Source: Luteibacter aegosomaticola (GTDB lineage: Bacteria; Pseudomonadota; Gammaproteobacteria; Xanthomonadales; Rhodanobacteraceae). From it: DNA of 64,000 bases. Location: positions 2,914,001 through 2,978,000 of the forward strand of contig NZ_CP095741.1 in NCBI RefSeq assembly GCF_023078475.1, given 5' to 3'. A program made the position numbers and the translations under genes. The notes beneath the pieces are model-generated. The model saw only the letters and a program-made list of their open reading frames with translations. It had not been told where the DNA came from and ran no database searches. Positions 43,879 to 55,256 of this stretch are shown here, one piece after another (position 1 is the first letter of the stretch; each line of letters opens with the position of its first letter).

Positions 43879-45207
43879 CTATTTTTTGCGGGCCGCAGCG
43901 CGGGCGGCGCGGAGGGCCGTGAGCTTTTCGCGCAGCTTCAGTTCGAGGCCACGGTCGACAGGTTCGTAGAACGTGGCGTCTGCCAGCGCGTCGGGCAGGC
44001 AGACCTGGTCGAGCGCGACGCCGCCTTCGGCATCGTGGTCGTACTGGTAACCCTGGCCGTAGCCGAGGCCCTTCATCAGCTTCGTCGGCGCGTTGCGCAG
44101 GTGCATGGGCACTTCCAGCGTACCCATCTCGCGCACCACGGCCTTGGCTTTGTTGTAGGCCATGTACGCGGCATTGCTCTTGGGCGAGATCGCCAGCCAG
44201 ATGGCCAGCTGCGCGAGGCCGAGCTCGCCTTCGGGGCTGCCGAGGCGTTCATACGTATCCCACGCATCGAGCGCCATGCGCCACGCGCGCGGCTCCGCCA
44301 GGCCCACGTCCTCGACGGCCATGCGGGTCATCCGGCGGGCGAGGTAGAGCGGATCGCAGCCACCATCGAGCATGCGCGTGAGCCAGTACACCGCGGCATC
44401 AGGGTCCGAGGAACGCACCGATTTGTGCAGCGCCGAGATCTGGTCGTAGAACTGCTCGCCGCTCTTGTCGAAGCGACGCGTACGATCGGCAAGCACCTGC
44501 TCGAGCGTGGCGTCGTCGATCTTTCCGCCTTCGGCGAGTTCGCTCGCGATTTCCAGCAGGGTCAGGGCGCGGCGTACATCACCATCGGCCGCCGAGGCGA
44601 TGAGCTTCAGCGTGGCGTCTTCCACCTGCAGGCCCAGCTCGCCGATACCGCGCTCGTCATCGGACAGCGCACGGCGCAGGGCCGCGACGATGTCGTCGGG
44701 ACTCACCGCATCGAGCACGTGCACGCGGCAGCGCGAGAGCAACGCGGAATTGAGCTCGAACGAGGGGTTCTCGGTGGTGGCGCCGACGAAGATGATGACG
44801 CCGCGCTCGATATACGGCAGGAACGCATCCTGCTGCGCCTTGTTGAAGCGGTGCACCTCATCCACGAACAGCACGGTGCGCCGCCCCTGGGCGAAGTTGC
44901 CTTCCGCCTCGGCCAGCGATTTGCGGACATCCGGCAGGCCGCTCATCACGGCGGAGATCGCGCGGAAATCGGCATCGGCATAGCGCGCCACTAGCAGGGC
45001 GAGCGTGGTCTTGCCGCAACCCGGCGGCCCCCACAGGATCATGGAGTGCACCCTGCCCGCCTCCAGTGCGCGGCGGAGCGGCTTGCCTTCGCCCACCACC
45101 CGCTGCTGGCCCACGATCTCATCGAGGCCGCGCGGACGCATGCGCTCGGCAAGGGGCTTCAGGGCTTCGGGTTCGGCGAACAGGCCGGGGGAGGAATAAG
45201 ACGGCAT
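43879..45207 (-). CDS. rarA: Replication-associated recombination protein A (AAA+ ATPase)
   Basis: The 442-residue protein is full length for RarA/MgsA. Visible are RMRPRGLDEIVGQQRVVG, Walker A (ILWGPPGCGKTTLA, about 53-66), Walker B with sensor region (VLFVDEVHRFNKAQQDAFLP, about 110-129), and sensor 1 (FVGATTENPSFELNSALLSRCRV). The C-terminal part is the MgsA tetramerisation region (SDPDAAVYWLTRMLDGGCDPLY). It acts at stalled replication forks with RecA and SSB. The gene is followed on the other side by DUF3999. Confidence 0.95.
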   Translation of the reverse strand: MPSYSSPGLFAEPEALKPLAERMRPRGLDEIVGQQRVVGEGKPLRRALEAGRVHSMILWGPPGCGKTTLALLVARYADADFRAISAVMSGLPDVRKSLAEAEGNFAQGRRTVLFVDEVHRFNKAQQDAFLPYIERGVIIFVGATTENPSFELNSALLSRCRVHVLDAVSPDDIVAALRRALSDDERGIGELGLQVEDATLKLIASAADGDVRRALTLLEIASELAEGGKIDDATLEQVLADRTRRFDKSGEQFYDQISALHKSVRSSDPDAAVYWLTRMLDGGCDPLYLARRMTRMAVEDVGLAEPRAWRMALDAWDTYERLGSPEGELGLAQLAIWLAISPKSNAAYMAYNKAKAVVREMGTLEVPMHLRNAPTKLMKGLGYGQGYQYDHDAEGGVALDQVCLPDALADATFYEPVDRGLELKLREKLTALRAARAAARKK

Positions 45208-45246
45208 CCCGCCATTATCGCGCGATTCGCCCGAGGCCGTTCACCC

Positions 45247-46596
45247 TTAGGTTTTTGGGGGCTTGCGGAGCAAGGTGGCGGCCATGCCTGCGACAAGGGC
45301 GGCGCCCAGGAGCAGCACGATCCAGAGCAACGGGCGGGTCCAATCGACATGCTCGTCGCCCGCCAGGGCCCGCTTGCCGGCCATGGACTGGCCAGCGCCC
45401 AGCGTGACCGGCTCGGGGCGCCACGCGGCGCCGTTGCGGGTGCGCAATGCCGCCACGGCATCATCGACCGGCCACGCGGCGCGGCGCGAGGTCGCACTGC
45501 CTACCTGCAAGCGGTACGGCGGGGTGCCTTCCGGGAGAAACACGAAACGATCGGGGCGCCAGCCCACGCTGAGCTTAGGCGCGCTGCGCAGCGAGGTCGC
45601 CGAATGCAGGCGGATCAGGTCGCGGCGCTGCGGCGGCACGCCCAGCGGGCGCTTATCGTCCTGCCCCGGCGTGACCACGATCGTGCCGAGGCTCTCGCCA
45701 CTTACCGTACCAGTAACGGAAATCACCCCGAGCCTGGCCACGCTATCGCCTTCACCCAGGGTGACACGCAGCGCGCTGAGCGGGAGCGCCGCCGGCAGCT
45801 TGTAGTCGTAGTCCATGCCGCCGCCGCTCACTGCCGAGGCGGTATTGGCGACATCCAGCCACTGCCGCGCGGCCTCGTCGAGCGCCGCGGCATCGACCAC
45901 ACTGCCCGAGAGCGTGACCTTCGCGCCCTCAGCCCACGGCGCGTCATCACTACTGGTGCGCACACGGTAGTAACGGGCTGCCGGGCCATCGAGCTTCACG
46001 ACCCGCGCATCGACGGCGCCGTCGCCGTGGCCAAGGCTCACGATGGAGCTACCCGTAGCGCGCGGCTGCCAATCCTGCAGGTTGGTGCTGGCGTCGATAT
46101 CGACACTCAGCTTCACATCGCCCTGTGTCGGCGGGAATTCGAGCCGCTCCGCCGAAATGGCGGTACGCGCATCGAATAGCCATTCGTGCACACGCCCCGT
46201 GCTGGCGGCTGCGCCCGGCTCGATCACGATATCGCCGGCCGTGGTGCGGCGAATGCTGGGCCCCGCCACGCCATCGCTGCCGTTCGGCACCGGGAGCAGC
46301 GGCGCGTCCAGAGTCACCGGATGCGAAGTGGGCGCAGCAGCCTCATACGGACCCGTCGCGACCTCGCGCCCCTTGGCGTCCACGATGACGACATCACCCA
46401 GGCCGGCATCCGGCGCAGCCCACGCATAGGCCTCCTGCGGCAACGCTACGACATACGCCTCGGCGTGCGAAGCGACCTGGATCGGCCAGCCATAGGCGTA
46501 CAGGGGATCATCGCCCGCGCGGGCCGGTGCAAAGGCCGCACTGAACGCTGCGGCGTACAACACGAACAAACCGATGCGTCCATCACGGCGCATCAT
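45247..46596 (-). CDS. DUF3999-family exported/membrane-anchored protein
   Basis: ATG 46596 (MMRRDGRIGLFVLYAAAFSA) has AGGA five bases upstream and begins with a signal peptide; the longer frame start at 46674 lies inside the neighbour. The 449-residue protein is mostly beta-rich and periplasmic (YGWPIQVASHAEAYVVALPQEAY...VDAKGREV), with one C-terminal transmembrane helix (PLLWIVLLLGAALVAGMAATLL). It overlaps the end of the DUF2339 gene. DUF2339-DUF3999 pairing is a known conserved arrangement; the function is unknown. Confidence 0.85.
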   Translation of the reverse strand: MMRRDGRIGLFVLYAAAFSAAFAPARAGDDPLYAYGWPIQVASHAEAYVVALPQEAYAWAAPDAGLGDVVIVDAKGREVATGPYEAAAPTSHPVTLDAPLLPVPNGSDGVAGPSIRRTTAGDIVIEPGAAASTGRVHEWLFDARTAISAERLEFPPTQGDVKLSVDIDASTNLQDWQPRATGSSIVSLGHGDGAVDARVVKLDGPAARYYRVRTSSDDAPWAEGAKVTLSGSVVDAAALDEAARQWLDVANTASAVSGGGMDYDYKLPAALPLSALRVTLGEGDSVARLGVISVTGTVSGESLGTIVVTPGQDDKRPLGVPPQRRDLIRLHSATSLRSAPKLSVGWRPDRFVFLPEGTPPYRLQVGSATSRRAAWPVDDAVAALRTRNGAAWRPEPVTLGAGQSMAGKRALAGDEHVDWTRPLLWIVLLLGAALVAGMAATLLRKPPKT

Positions 46597-49402
46597 GGGA
46601 TTCCTGGGCATTCGGGGTTGCCTGCCTTGGCGGTGCGGGTGCGAGGTAGCCGATGACCGTGCAAAGCAGGCCATAGGCGATAAATGAAGCGATGCCGAAG
46701 AGATTGCCGAGATGGCCGCGATCGACCAGGAGGAGCTTGGCGAGAACGATAGCCATGCATGCTGCGCCGGCCATCCACAACAGCCGCTGCCCCCGCCTCG
46801 ACCCCAGCACCCATGCCACCACGCCGATCACACTCCACACGACGGTAAGGGACAATTCGGCCAGGCTTGAGGCGAGCATGTGGTTATCCCAGGGCACGCC
46901 GCCCAGATGATGCACGGCGCGCAGGGTCATGCTGGTGGCGATGGCGAAACCCGCGACAGCAAGCACCGCCGGACGCACGCGGCGCAACTCGGCCGGCGCG
47001 CTTTCATCCCATAGCGCGCGGGCCAGCAGGCCCGCTACCGTCACGAGCACGAGCTCGACGGGGTTCAACACCGGAATGAACGGCAACGGGTCCGGGCTGC
47101 CGTCGGCACCGAGCGCGAACACCCCGATCAGCAGGCTCATGCCGAGGCCACCCCAGGCGACGATGCGGCGGATCTCGGCGGCATGCATCGAGAGGGGCGG
47201 CGTGATCACCCGCGGCCACCACCAGGCCAGCTTGGTGAGGAGCAGCGTGGGCGCCGCCATCGCGAGGAACACCCAGCCATCCGCGACCCAGGGCGCGAAG
47301 CGGAAAGCGACGTGCGTGCCCACGTAGGCGAGCACCAGCCAGCGCACCCACCAGAGCACCTGCGCGACGACGGCCGCCCCGGCGTGTGCCGCGACCGCGC
47401 GCAGCGAGAACCAGCCCGCCACCGCCGCCACCAGGATGGCCGCAAGCGGCCAGCCCACGAAGATCTGGAAGAGTGCCGCGTCCGCAACTAACGACGATGC
47501 CGCGGTGATCGCCAGGGCCAGCGGCGCGGACCACGCCAGCATCAGGCCAAGATCGAGTTTGCGTACGTGGCGATTGCCTTCGGCCAGCAGCCAGCCACTG
47601 ACACTGAGCAGCACCATCCACGCGGCCCAGCCATTCGCGCCTCCACCCACGAAGGTGTCGATCTCGGCGCCAAAGCCCAGCAACCACCAGGCGACGCTCC
47701 ACACCAGCAAACCAGCGCGCGCCAGACTGCCCATGCCCTTCGACGCGCTATGCCGGTCGTACTGCACCAGGCAGGCGATACCGGCGATCGTGATCAGCAC
47801 GGTGCCGATGAAATACGGATTGAGGAACGCCATGGCGCGCACGCTACCGTGCGGGAAATCCGCCAGCGCCCACGCCACGCCCGAAGCAAGCTGCAGGAAC
47901 ATGCCCGACCAGCGCGGCAGATGGCGCTGCTGACGGAAGCCCAGCCAGACGAGGCCTGCGCCTTCCAGGGCGAACACACACGCGGTGGTGCTGGCACTCA
48001 GCGCCAGCGGCACGGCGATGGTCGCGAACGCCACCGCCAGCACGGCCCAGGTCTCACGCAGCAGATGCATGTCGTCGCGCTTACGCACGACGAACGCGAT
48101 AGCCACGTACAGCACGGCGGCCGCGAGTGCGGAGAACGCCAGCGGCATGGGCTGCCAGTCGAGCAAGGCACCCTGCGCCAGCAGGCAGACGATCGGCGTA
48201 CCGAACATCAGGCTGCCGTCCAGGATGGCGCGATCCGCGCGCGGCGCGCGCAGCACATGCAACCACGGCACCGCCACGTAGAGGAGGAAGAAAAGGATGA
48301 GGAACGGCTCGGTGCTGTTGAATAGCTCGGGACGGTACGAAAGCACGCCCCACGCCGTACCGATACCAAAGGTCGCGACGAAGCCCAGCACGTTGAGGAT
48401 GCGCCAGGCCTTCTTCCACGCGATACCCAGGATGCCGAGGTTCAGCACGGCGTAGTACGAGAACAGCGCAACATGGTTGCCCTGCCCGCTCGACGCGATG
48501 ATCGGCGCCGCGAAACCCGCAATGAGGCCAAGCACCGCGAGCGCCAGCGAATCCTGCAACACCGCCAGGATGCCGAGGCAGCCGACGAACACGACCAGCA
48601 ACACAAACGCCGGCAGCGGATCGATCAGGTGATAGAGCCGGTAGGCCGCAAACACCGTCATGACCAGCACGCCCAGCGCACCACCCTGCAACGAGAGAGC
48701 GAACGAGCGGCGCTTATCGCGCTGCAGCCAGCCGAAGGCGGCACCCGCGATCGCAGCCAGCGCCACAAGGCTGAGCCGCACCGACACCGGCACGTGGAAC
48801 AGGCCCTGATCGGCGGCGTACTTGAGGAAGGCGGCGATACCGGCGAACAACACCAGCATGCCGACCTTCACCGGCACGTTGCCCTCGGTAAACCAGCGCT
48901 TGGCGGTCTCGATGGCACGATCGATCGCGGAGGGGCCGGCAGGCTCGGCAGCGTCAGCCGTCCAGCCGGATACAGGTGCGGGCGGCGGCGTGGTGCGTGC
49001 GGTTGTCGCTGCCGCTTCCGCCGCGCGCGCGGCCACGGTGGCGGGCATCGGTGGCGGCATGGCAGGCGCCGATGTCGCGGACGGGGTTCGCGTACCGGCA
49101 GCAGGCGCACGCGTGTCGGCAGAGGGTGGGCTGGCGTCCGCAGCCGCCCAGAGGTCGTCGGGCGCGGTATAGGCATCCTGACTGGCCGGCGGCACCTGGC
49201 TCGACTGACCGGCGCGCGCCGAAGCACTGGCCGCCGTAACGCGCGTCGCGCTCAGCTGGGTACGCAGTTCATCCAGTTCACGGCGCGTCTGCGAAAGCCG
49301 CGCCCAAAGCAGGCCGATGGCAAAACCGGCGACGGCGCCAGGAATCCCCTCCCCGACCACCCCGCCAATGATGGCGCCCACGATTGCCCAAACCACATAC
49401 AT
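46583..49402 (-). CDS. DUF2339-family polytopic membrane protein
   Basis: Start at ATG 49402 (MYVVWAIVGAIIGGVVGEG) or the ATG seven codons upstream. The product of about 940 residues has an N-terminal helix, a coiled segment (LSQTRRELDELRTQL), an Ala/Pro-rich linker, the typical AIDRAIETAKRWFTEGNVPVKVGML entry, and then more than 20 transmembrane helices. The length and order match DUF2339. It is followed by DUF3999 with an overlap, so the two likely form one envelope complex. Confidence 0.9.
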   Translation of the reverse strand: MYVVWAIVGAIIGGVVGEGIPGAVAGFAIGLLWARLSQTRRELDELRTQLSATRVTAASASARAGQSSQVPPASQDAYTAPDDLWAAADASPPSADTRAPAAGTRTPSATSAPAMPPPMPATVAARAAEAAATTARTTPPPAPVSGWTADAAEPAGPSAIDRAIETAKRWFTEGNVPVKVGMLVLFAGIAAFLKYAADQGLFHVPVSVRLSLVALAAIAGAAFGWLQRDKRRSFALSLQGGALGVLVMTVFAAYRLYHLIDPLPAFVLLVVFVGCLGILAVLQDSLALAVLGLIAGFAAPIIASSGQGNHVALFSYYAVLNLGILGIAWKKAWRILNVLGFVATFGIGTAWGVLSYRPELFNSTEPFLILFFLLYVAVPWLHVLRAPRADRAILDGSLMFGTPIVCLLAQGALLDWQPMPLAFSALAAAVLYVAIAFVVRKRDDMHLLRETWAVLAVAFATIAVPLALSASTTACVFALEGAGLVWLGFRQQRHLPRWSGMFLQLASGVAWALADFPHGSVRAMAFLNPYFIGTVLITIAGIACLVQYDRHSASKGMGSLARAGLLVWSVAWWLLGFGAEIDTFVGGGANGWAAWMVLLSVSGWLLAEGNRHVRKLDLGLMLAWSAPLALAITAASSLVADAALFQIFVGWPLAAILVAAVAGWFSLRAVAAHAGAAVVAQVLWWVRWLVLAYVGTHVAFRFAPWVADGWVFLAMAAPTLLLTKLAWWWPRVITPPLSMHAAEIRRIVAWGGLGMSLLIGVFALGADGSPDPLPFIPVLNPVELVLVTVAGLLARALWDESAPAELRRVRPAVLAVAGFAIATSMTLRAVHHLGGVPWDNHMLASSLAELSLTVVWSVIGVVAWVLGSRRGQRLLWMAGAACMAIVLAKLLLVDRGHLGNLFGIASFIAYGLLCTVIGYLAPAPPRQATPNAQESHDAP

Positions 49403-49464
49403 GCCCTTGCCTACCCCCAACACATCCCATGTCTAGGGCGAAGTTTTGCACGAAAGCGGTTGAG

Positions 49465-50130
49465 TTAGTGCACGCCCTGGGTCTGGATGACCGGGGCATC
49501 ACCGATCACGTCGGTGCCCTGCGGGGGGACGAAGGTGAAGGTGCCATCCGGCAACGCGGTGTTTTTCTGCCAGCCGGCGAACTGGATCTTGGTGGTGTTG
49601 CCGAGCTGATCCTTGAACTCCATGCGGGCCAGGCCGCTGGCATCAAAGCCGAGATCGGCGTAATCGAACGCCGGATCCTTCGCCGTGGACGACAGGCGCA
49701 GCCACTGCATGCCATCGTGCTCGCCCCGCTCGGCGACCTTGAAGAAGCCCTTGTCGAGCTGCGACAGGTCGGTCAGCACGGTGAGCGGGCTCTGCGCTTC
49801 TTCGCTGCTCTGCTTGCGCACGGTAACCTGCTCAAGGTCCGGGTCGTACAGCCACACGCGGCTGCCATCGGCCACGATCGTCTGCTTCGACGGCGCCAGC
49901 ACTTCCCAACGGAACTGCCGCGGCGCCTCCAGGGAGACCACGCCGGTGGTCGTCTTGCCCGGACCACCGTTCACATCGAACAGGGTCTGGCTGAAACGGC
50001 CCGTCAACGAGTGCAGACCCTTGGCGAAGGCATCCAGGCGCTCGCGCGCGGGACCGGCCGCCGTGGCGGCGAAGGCAGGCAGGCTGAGCAGCGACAGCGA
50101 GGCGGCAAGCAGGAAGCGTTTCATGGGCAT
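49465..50130 (-). CDS. lolA: Outer-membrane lipoprotein carrier protein LolA
   Basis: The 221-residue protein has a signal peptide (MKRFLLAASLSLLSLPAFAA) and the LolA fold markers: LTGRFSQTLFDVNG near 41-54, FRWEVLAPSKQTIVADG followed by SRVWLYDPDLEQVTVR, and a C-terminal FTFVPPQGTDVIGD. LolA carries mature lipoproteins across the periplasm from LolCDE to LolB. The start could be Met1 or Met3. Downstream of ftsK with one small gene between, as in many Lysobacterales genomes. Confidence 0.93.
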   Translation of the reverse strand: MPMKRFLLAASLSLLSLPAFAATAAGPARERLDAFAKGLHSLTGRFSQTLFDVNGGPGKTTTGVVSLEAPRQFRWEVLAPSKQTIVADGSRVWLYDPDLEQVTVRKQSSEEAQSPLTVLTDLSQLDKGFFKVAERGEHDGMQWLRLSSTAKDPAFDYADLGFDASGLARMEFKDQLGNTTKIQFAGWQKNTALPDGTFTFVPPQGTDVIGDAPVIQTQGVH

Positions 50131-50156
50131 GGATTCCGTGGGATGCGGGCCGATTG

Positions 50157-50585
50157 TCAGCGATCGGTTTCGAACAGCGACTTAAGCATATCGATGGCTT
50201 CGGCGGGCGAGATCTCGCCCGCCTCCATCTTCTCGCTGATATCGGCGATGGCCTTGCCGTCGCGGTGCCAGTACGGCGCCGCGCGGGTGGCGGTATGGGC
50301 CGGGCGGGCTTCCTGGCCCAGGACCACGATCTCGGCCAGCTCGCCTTGCTCCGCGAAAATCACTTCCAGCGCGTCGTCCACCTCGGCGGTGTGGCCAGCC
50401 GGGTAGTCGCGCACGATCGTGCACGTGCGGCCATCGTCCGCGCGAAGCTCCAGCCCCGGGATCGACGGGTTCAGCTCGAAGACCACCGCGACCTCGTCGA
50501 GCACCTCGCGGGTGGGCGTGAGATCGCCGGTGACGAGCAGGCTCCAGGGGCGCTGGCGTAGCGCACCCGGCTTAATGGCGTTCAT
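50157..50585 (-). CDS. Hypothetical protein between ftsK and lolA, 142 aa
   Basis: An acidic soluble protein with a strand-rich N-terminal half (PWSLLVTGDLTPTREVLDEVAVVFELNP), ELRADDGRTCTIVRDY, and a helical C-terminus (ISEKMEAGEISPAEAIDMLKSLF). There is no signal peptide. It begins 5 bp after the ftsK stop, so it is in the ftsK-lolA operon. I do not know the family. Confidence 0.7.
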   Translation of the reverse strand: MNAIKPGALRQRPWSLLVTGDLTPTREVLDEVAVVFELNPSIPGLELRADDGRTCTIVRDYPAGHTAEVDDALEVIFAEQGELAEIVVLGQEARPAHTATRAAPYWHRDGKAIADISEKMEAGEISPAEAIDMLKSLFETDR

Positions 50586-50590
50586 GGGGG

Positions 50591-52939
50591 TTAATCCTTC
50601 GGGGGCGGCGGGGCCAGGACTTCGCGGTTGCCGTTGTGCTGGGGCGCGCTGACGATGCCGTCCTGCTCCATCTGTTCGACGAGGCGGGCGGCACGGTTAT
50701 AGCCAATGCGCAGGTGACGCTGCACGCCGGAGATGGAGGCGCGGCGCGTCTCCGTCACCACGCGAACGGCACGGTCGTACAGCGCGTTGTCGCTATCGCC
50801 ATCGCCGTCGGCTTCTTGCGGGAGGCCCGCATCGTTGATGATCTTGCCGTCGGCCGTGCTCTGCACTTCCTCGAGCACGCCTTCGATGTAATTGGGTGAA
50901 CCCTGCGCGCGCAGCCACTCGACGACGTTATGCACCTCGTGGTCATCCACGAAGGCGCCGTGCACGCGTTCCGGCTGCGCCGTGCCCGGCGGCAGGTAAA
51001 GCATATCGCCGTGGCCGAGCAACGCTTCCGCGCCGCTCTGGTCAAGGATGGTGCGCGAGTCGATCTTCGACGACACCTGGAACGCGATACGCGTCGGGAT
51101 GTTCGCCTTGATCAGACCGGTGATGACGTCCACCGACGGGCGCTGCGTTGCGAGAATCAGGTGCACGCCAGCGGCGCGCGCCTTCTGCGCCAGACGGGCG
51201 ATGAGCTCTTCGACCTTCTTGCCGACGATCATCATCATGTCGGCGAATTCGTCGATGATGATGACGATGTGCGGCAGCGTCTCGAGCGGCTCGGCCACCA
51301 TGCCCGGCATATCGGGGTTGGCGCGGAACAGCGGATCGAGCAGCGGCTGGCCGCTGTTCTCGGCGTCTTTCACCTTCTTGTTGAAGCCACCCAGGTTACG
51401 CACGCCTACCGCGGCCATGAGCTTGTAGCGGCGCTCCATCTCGGCCACGCACCAGCGCAGCGCGTTGGCGGCTTCCTTCATGTCGGTGACCACGGGCGCC
51501 AGCAGGTGCGGGATGCCTTCGTAAACCGAAAGCTCCAGCATCTTCGGGTCGATCATGATCATGCGCACGTCCTTCGCGCTGCTCTTGTAGAGCAGGCTCA
51601 GGACCATCGCATTCACCGCCACCGATTTACCCGAACCGGTGGTACCGGCCACGAGCAGGTGGGGCATCTTCGCCAGATCGGCCACCACGGCCTTGCCGCC
51701 GATGTCCTTGCCCAGGGCCAGCGCCAGCGGCGACTTCACCTGGTCAAAGCGCTCGGACTTGAGGATCTCCGAGAGGTAGACGATCTGCTTCTTGGTATTC
51801 GGGATTTCCAGGCCGATGACGTTCTTGCCTGGAATGACGTCCACGACACGCACGCTCACCACGGACAGGCCGCGGGCGATGTCCTTGTCGAGGCTGGACA
51901 CCTGGCTGCCACGCACGCCGGCGGCAGGCTCCAGTTCGAAACGGGTGATGACCGGGCCCGGGTACACGCCGGCCACGCGGGCTTCGACGCGGAAATCGCG
52001 CAGCTTCAGCTCCACCTGGCGCGACAGCACCTCGAGCGTTTCTTCGGAATAGCCCGGGCCCTGCGGCGGGGCTTCATCCAGCAGCGACAACGGCGGCACT
52101 TCGCCTTCCATCGAGGCGCCGGTGAAGAGCGGAATCTGGTTTTCGCGGACGGCGCGGTCGCTCTTCACCACCATGGGGGTGGGCGTCTCGATGCGGACCG
52201 GCTCGCGCTTGGCCTGCTTCACGGCCTCGGCCTTTTTCACCACCTCGCGCTCGGCGCGGGCGGAACGGGCGGCCATGACCTCGGGGGCCTGGCGGACCTT
52301 GCCACCAAACCAGCCGCCCATCTTCATGACGAGCTCGCCGGTGGCATCCATCAGCTTGAACCACGACAGGCCGGTGGCCAGCGTGATCGCGATAAGGCAC
52401 ACCGCCAGCAGGAGCAGCGGTGCGCCCTTGTCGCCAAACGCATTGTGCAGGCCATGGCCTACCCACTTGCCGACGATGCCGCCCGGGCCTTCCGGCAATA
52501 CGGGGGTCTCGGTGACATTCAGGTAGATCAGGGCCGGCGCGGTGATAAAGAAAAACACGAAGCCGATCAGCCGCAGGGAGGGTTCCCACGGCTGGACGTT
52601 GCGCTCGCCACGATGGCGGATGACCTGGATACCCAGGGCCAGCAGGAGCAGCGGGAAGAAGTAGGAAACGAGTCCGAAGATGTACCGGAGCAGGTTGGCG
52701 ATATTCGCGCCCACCGCACCACCAAAGTTGGTGGCGTGCTCGGCCACGCCCATGTGACCCCAGCTGGGATCCTGATCGTTGTAGCTGAGCAGGCAAACCA
52801 GCAGGTACAGGGCGAGCGGGAGCAACAGCAGTGCCCCCGCTTCACGGAGCCGGCGCTTGAGCTCATCGCTCAAGCCCGGCTTTTCGGCCTTGGGCTGGGC
52901 CCGGGCCTGTTTCTTAACCACTTTCGCGCTGCGCGCCAC
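50591..52939 (-). CDS. ftsK: DNA translocase FtsK
   Basis: The 782-residue protein pumps chromosome dimers through the closing septum and activates XerCD at dif. It has four N-terminal membrane helices ([36 protein letters not shown]; and two more to about 190), a short linker (~200-300), and the motor with Walker A ([14 protein letters not shown]) and Walker B ([13 protein letters not shown]). The C-terminal gamma winged helix ([25 protein letters not shown]) reads KOPS sites. The short linker matches SpoIIIE-sized relatives. Downstream are lolA and probably rarA. Confidence 0.96.
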   Translation of the reverse strand: MARSAKVVKKQARAQPKAEKPGLSDELKRRLREAGALLLLPLALYLLVCLLSYNDQDPSWGHMGVAEHATNFGGAVGANIANLLRYIFGLVSYFFPLLLLALGIQVIRHRGERNVQPWEPSLRLIGFVFFFITAPALIYLNVTETPVLPEGPGGIVGKWVGHGLHNAFGDKGAPLLLLAVCLIAITLATGLSWFKLMDATGELVMKMGGWFGGKVRQAPEVMAARSARAEREVVKKAEAVKQAKREPVRIETPTPMVVKSDRAVRENQIPLFTGASMEGEVPPLSLLDEAPPQGPGYSEETLEVLSRQVELKLRDFRVEARVAGVYPGPVITRFELEPAAGVRGSQVSSLDKDIARGLSVVSVRVVDVIPGKNVIGLEIPNTKKQIVYLSEILKSERFDQVKSPLALALGKDIGGKAVVADLAKMPHLLVAGTTGSGKSVAVNAMVLSLLYKSSAKDVRMIMIDPKMLELSVYEGIPHLLAPVVTDMKEAANALRWCVAEMERRYKLMAAVGVRNLGGFNKKVKDAENSGQPLLDPLFRANPDMPGMVAEPLETLPHIVIIIDEFADMMMIVGKKVEELIARLAQKARAAGVHLILATQRPSVDVITGLIKANIPTRIAFQVSSKIDSRTILDQSGAEALLGHGDMLYLPPGTAQPERVHGAFVDDHEVHNVVEWLRAQGSPNYIEGVLEEVQSTADGKIINDAGLPQEADGDGDSDNALYDRAVRVVTETRRASISGVQRHLRIGYNRAARLVEQMEQDGIVSAPQHNGNREVLAPPPPKD

Positions 52940-52971
52940 TTAGCGAACTACTCCGGCTTCGGTGCGGGGCA

Positions 52972-54036
52972 TCATGCCATGCCCTGAAGCGCCGGGTGCA
53001 CCAGCTTGCCGCCTTCCACGTTGATACCGGCGGCCAGCGGGGCGTAGTCGCGCCATTCCTTGCCGGCAGCCAGGCGCTGCACGTACGGCAGGATGGCAGC
53101 CGAGATGGCGGTCGACGAGGTCTGCGGCACAGCGCCCGGCATGTTGGTGACACAGAAGTGCGTCACGCCGTGCACGGTGTAGGTCGGCTCCTTCCAGGTG
53201 GTCGGGCGCGAGGTCTCGAAGCAGCCGCCCTGGTCGATCGAAATGTCGACGAGGACCGAGCCCTTCTCCATGGTCTTGACCATGTCTTCGGTGACGACGC
53301 GCGGGGCCTTGGCGCTGGGGATGAGCACGGCACCGACGACGATGTCGGCGTTGCGCACTTCTTCAGCCACCGACGACTCGTAGGCGTACAGGGCGGTGAC
53401 GTTGGGGCCCAGGGCCATCATTTCGGCCATGCGGTCCGGACGCTTGTCGAACACGACCACGTTGGCGCCAGCCTGGGCAGCCAGGGCGGCGGCGTTGCCA
53501 CCGGCCGCGCCGGCGCCGAGGACGACGACCTTGCCACGCGGGGTGGAGGCCATGCCGCCGAGCAGCTTGCCCTTGCCGCCGTTCGGCTGGTGCAGGAGCG
53601 TGGTGCCGATCTGGGTGGCGATGCGGCCGGCGATGACCGACATGGGCAGCAGGAGCGGCAGCGCGCCGTTCTCGTCCACCGATTCAAAGGCGACGCCGGT
53701 CAGGCCGATGTCCAGCAGGCTCTTGGTGAGCGCCGGCTCGGCCGCCAGGTGCAGGTAGCAGAACAGCAGGTGGTGCTTCTTAAGGAGCTTGAGATCGCCC
53801 TCGATCGGTTCCTTGACCTTGACGATCAGCTCGCCCTTTTCATAAACGGCGGCGGCGTCGGGCACCACGGTGACGCCCAGTGCCGAATAATCGGCATCGG
53901 CGTAACCGGACTTGGTGCCGGCACCGGACTGGATGAAGACCTCGTGGCCGCGGCGGACCAGGTCGGCGGCGGCGGCCGGGATGAGGGCCACGCGGCCTTC
54001 AAGGGTCTTGGTTTCGGAGGGGATACCAATGCGCAT
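52972..54036 (-). CDS. ald: Alanine dehydrogenase
   Basis: From ATG 54036 (MRIGIPSETKTLEGRVALIP) the protein has 354 residues, usual for the family. It converts L-alanine to pyruvate and ammonia with NAD. Visible: the N-terminal KTLEGRVALIPAAAADLV, the catalytic-site Lys/His region (KVKEPIEGDLKLLKKHHLLFCYLH), and the NAD-binding loop (VVLGAGAAGGNAAALAAQ). The frame reaches 54075 but the leader is not family-like. It diverges from trxB; the gap of 211 bp holds both promoters. Confidence 0.93.
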   Translation of the reverse strand: MRIGIPSETKTLEGRVALIPAAAADLVRRGHEVFIQSGAGTKSGYADADYSALGVTVVPDAAAVYEKGELIVKVKEPIEGDLKLLKKHHLLFCYLHLAAEPALTKSLLDIGLTGVAFESVDENGALPLLLPMSVIAGRIATQIGTTLLHQPNGGKGKLLGGMASTPRGKVVVLGAGAAGGNAAALAAQAGANVVVFDKRPDRMAEMMALGPNVTALYAYESSVAEEVRNADIVVGAVLIPSAKAPRVVTEDMVKTMEKGSVLVDISIDQGGCFETSRPTTWKEPTYTVHGVTHFCVTNMPGAVPQTSSTAISAAILPYVQRLAAGKEWRDYAPLAAGINVEGGKLVHPALQGMA

Positions 54037-54217
54037 CTTAGGGAAGATCCTGAAAGTACAGAAATAAGCCCCCATGTGGGGACATGGGCAGCCACCGGCA
54101 TGTAGCGAATGTCTTGAATCGCACCCCCGTCTTCCCCATTCTTCCGGGTCGACGCAATCTCGCGGAACCTCGACACGGCTTCAGCTTCCTGCCGCAAGAG
54201 GCGAGCGGTACGAATGA

Positions 54218-55210
<993 letters not shown>

Positions 55211-55218
55211 TGGAGCCC

Positions 55219-55256
55219 GGGCCCCGCACTGCTGGTGGCAGGCGGGGCCCTCCTTC
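55219..55256 (+). terminator. Hairpin after trxB
   Basis: A perfect 9-bp GC stem (GGGCCCCGC / GCGGGGCCC, 55219-55227 with 55242-55250) with a 14-nt loop is followed by TCCTTC. It ends trxB transcription or attenuates it, and it lies only 7 bp before the next ATG, leaving no room for a normal ribosome binding site outside the stem. Confidence 0.7.

Noticed and set aside
43855..44994. Plus-strand frame of 379 codons
   Set aside because: Antisense to rarA, which has full family motifs.
50930..52987. 685-codon open frame on the plus strand
   Set aside because: It is antisense to ftsK. The His/Asp/Arg-rich composition is typical of a frame opposite a high-GC gene.
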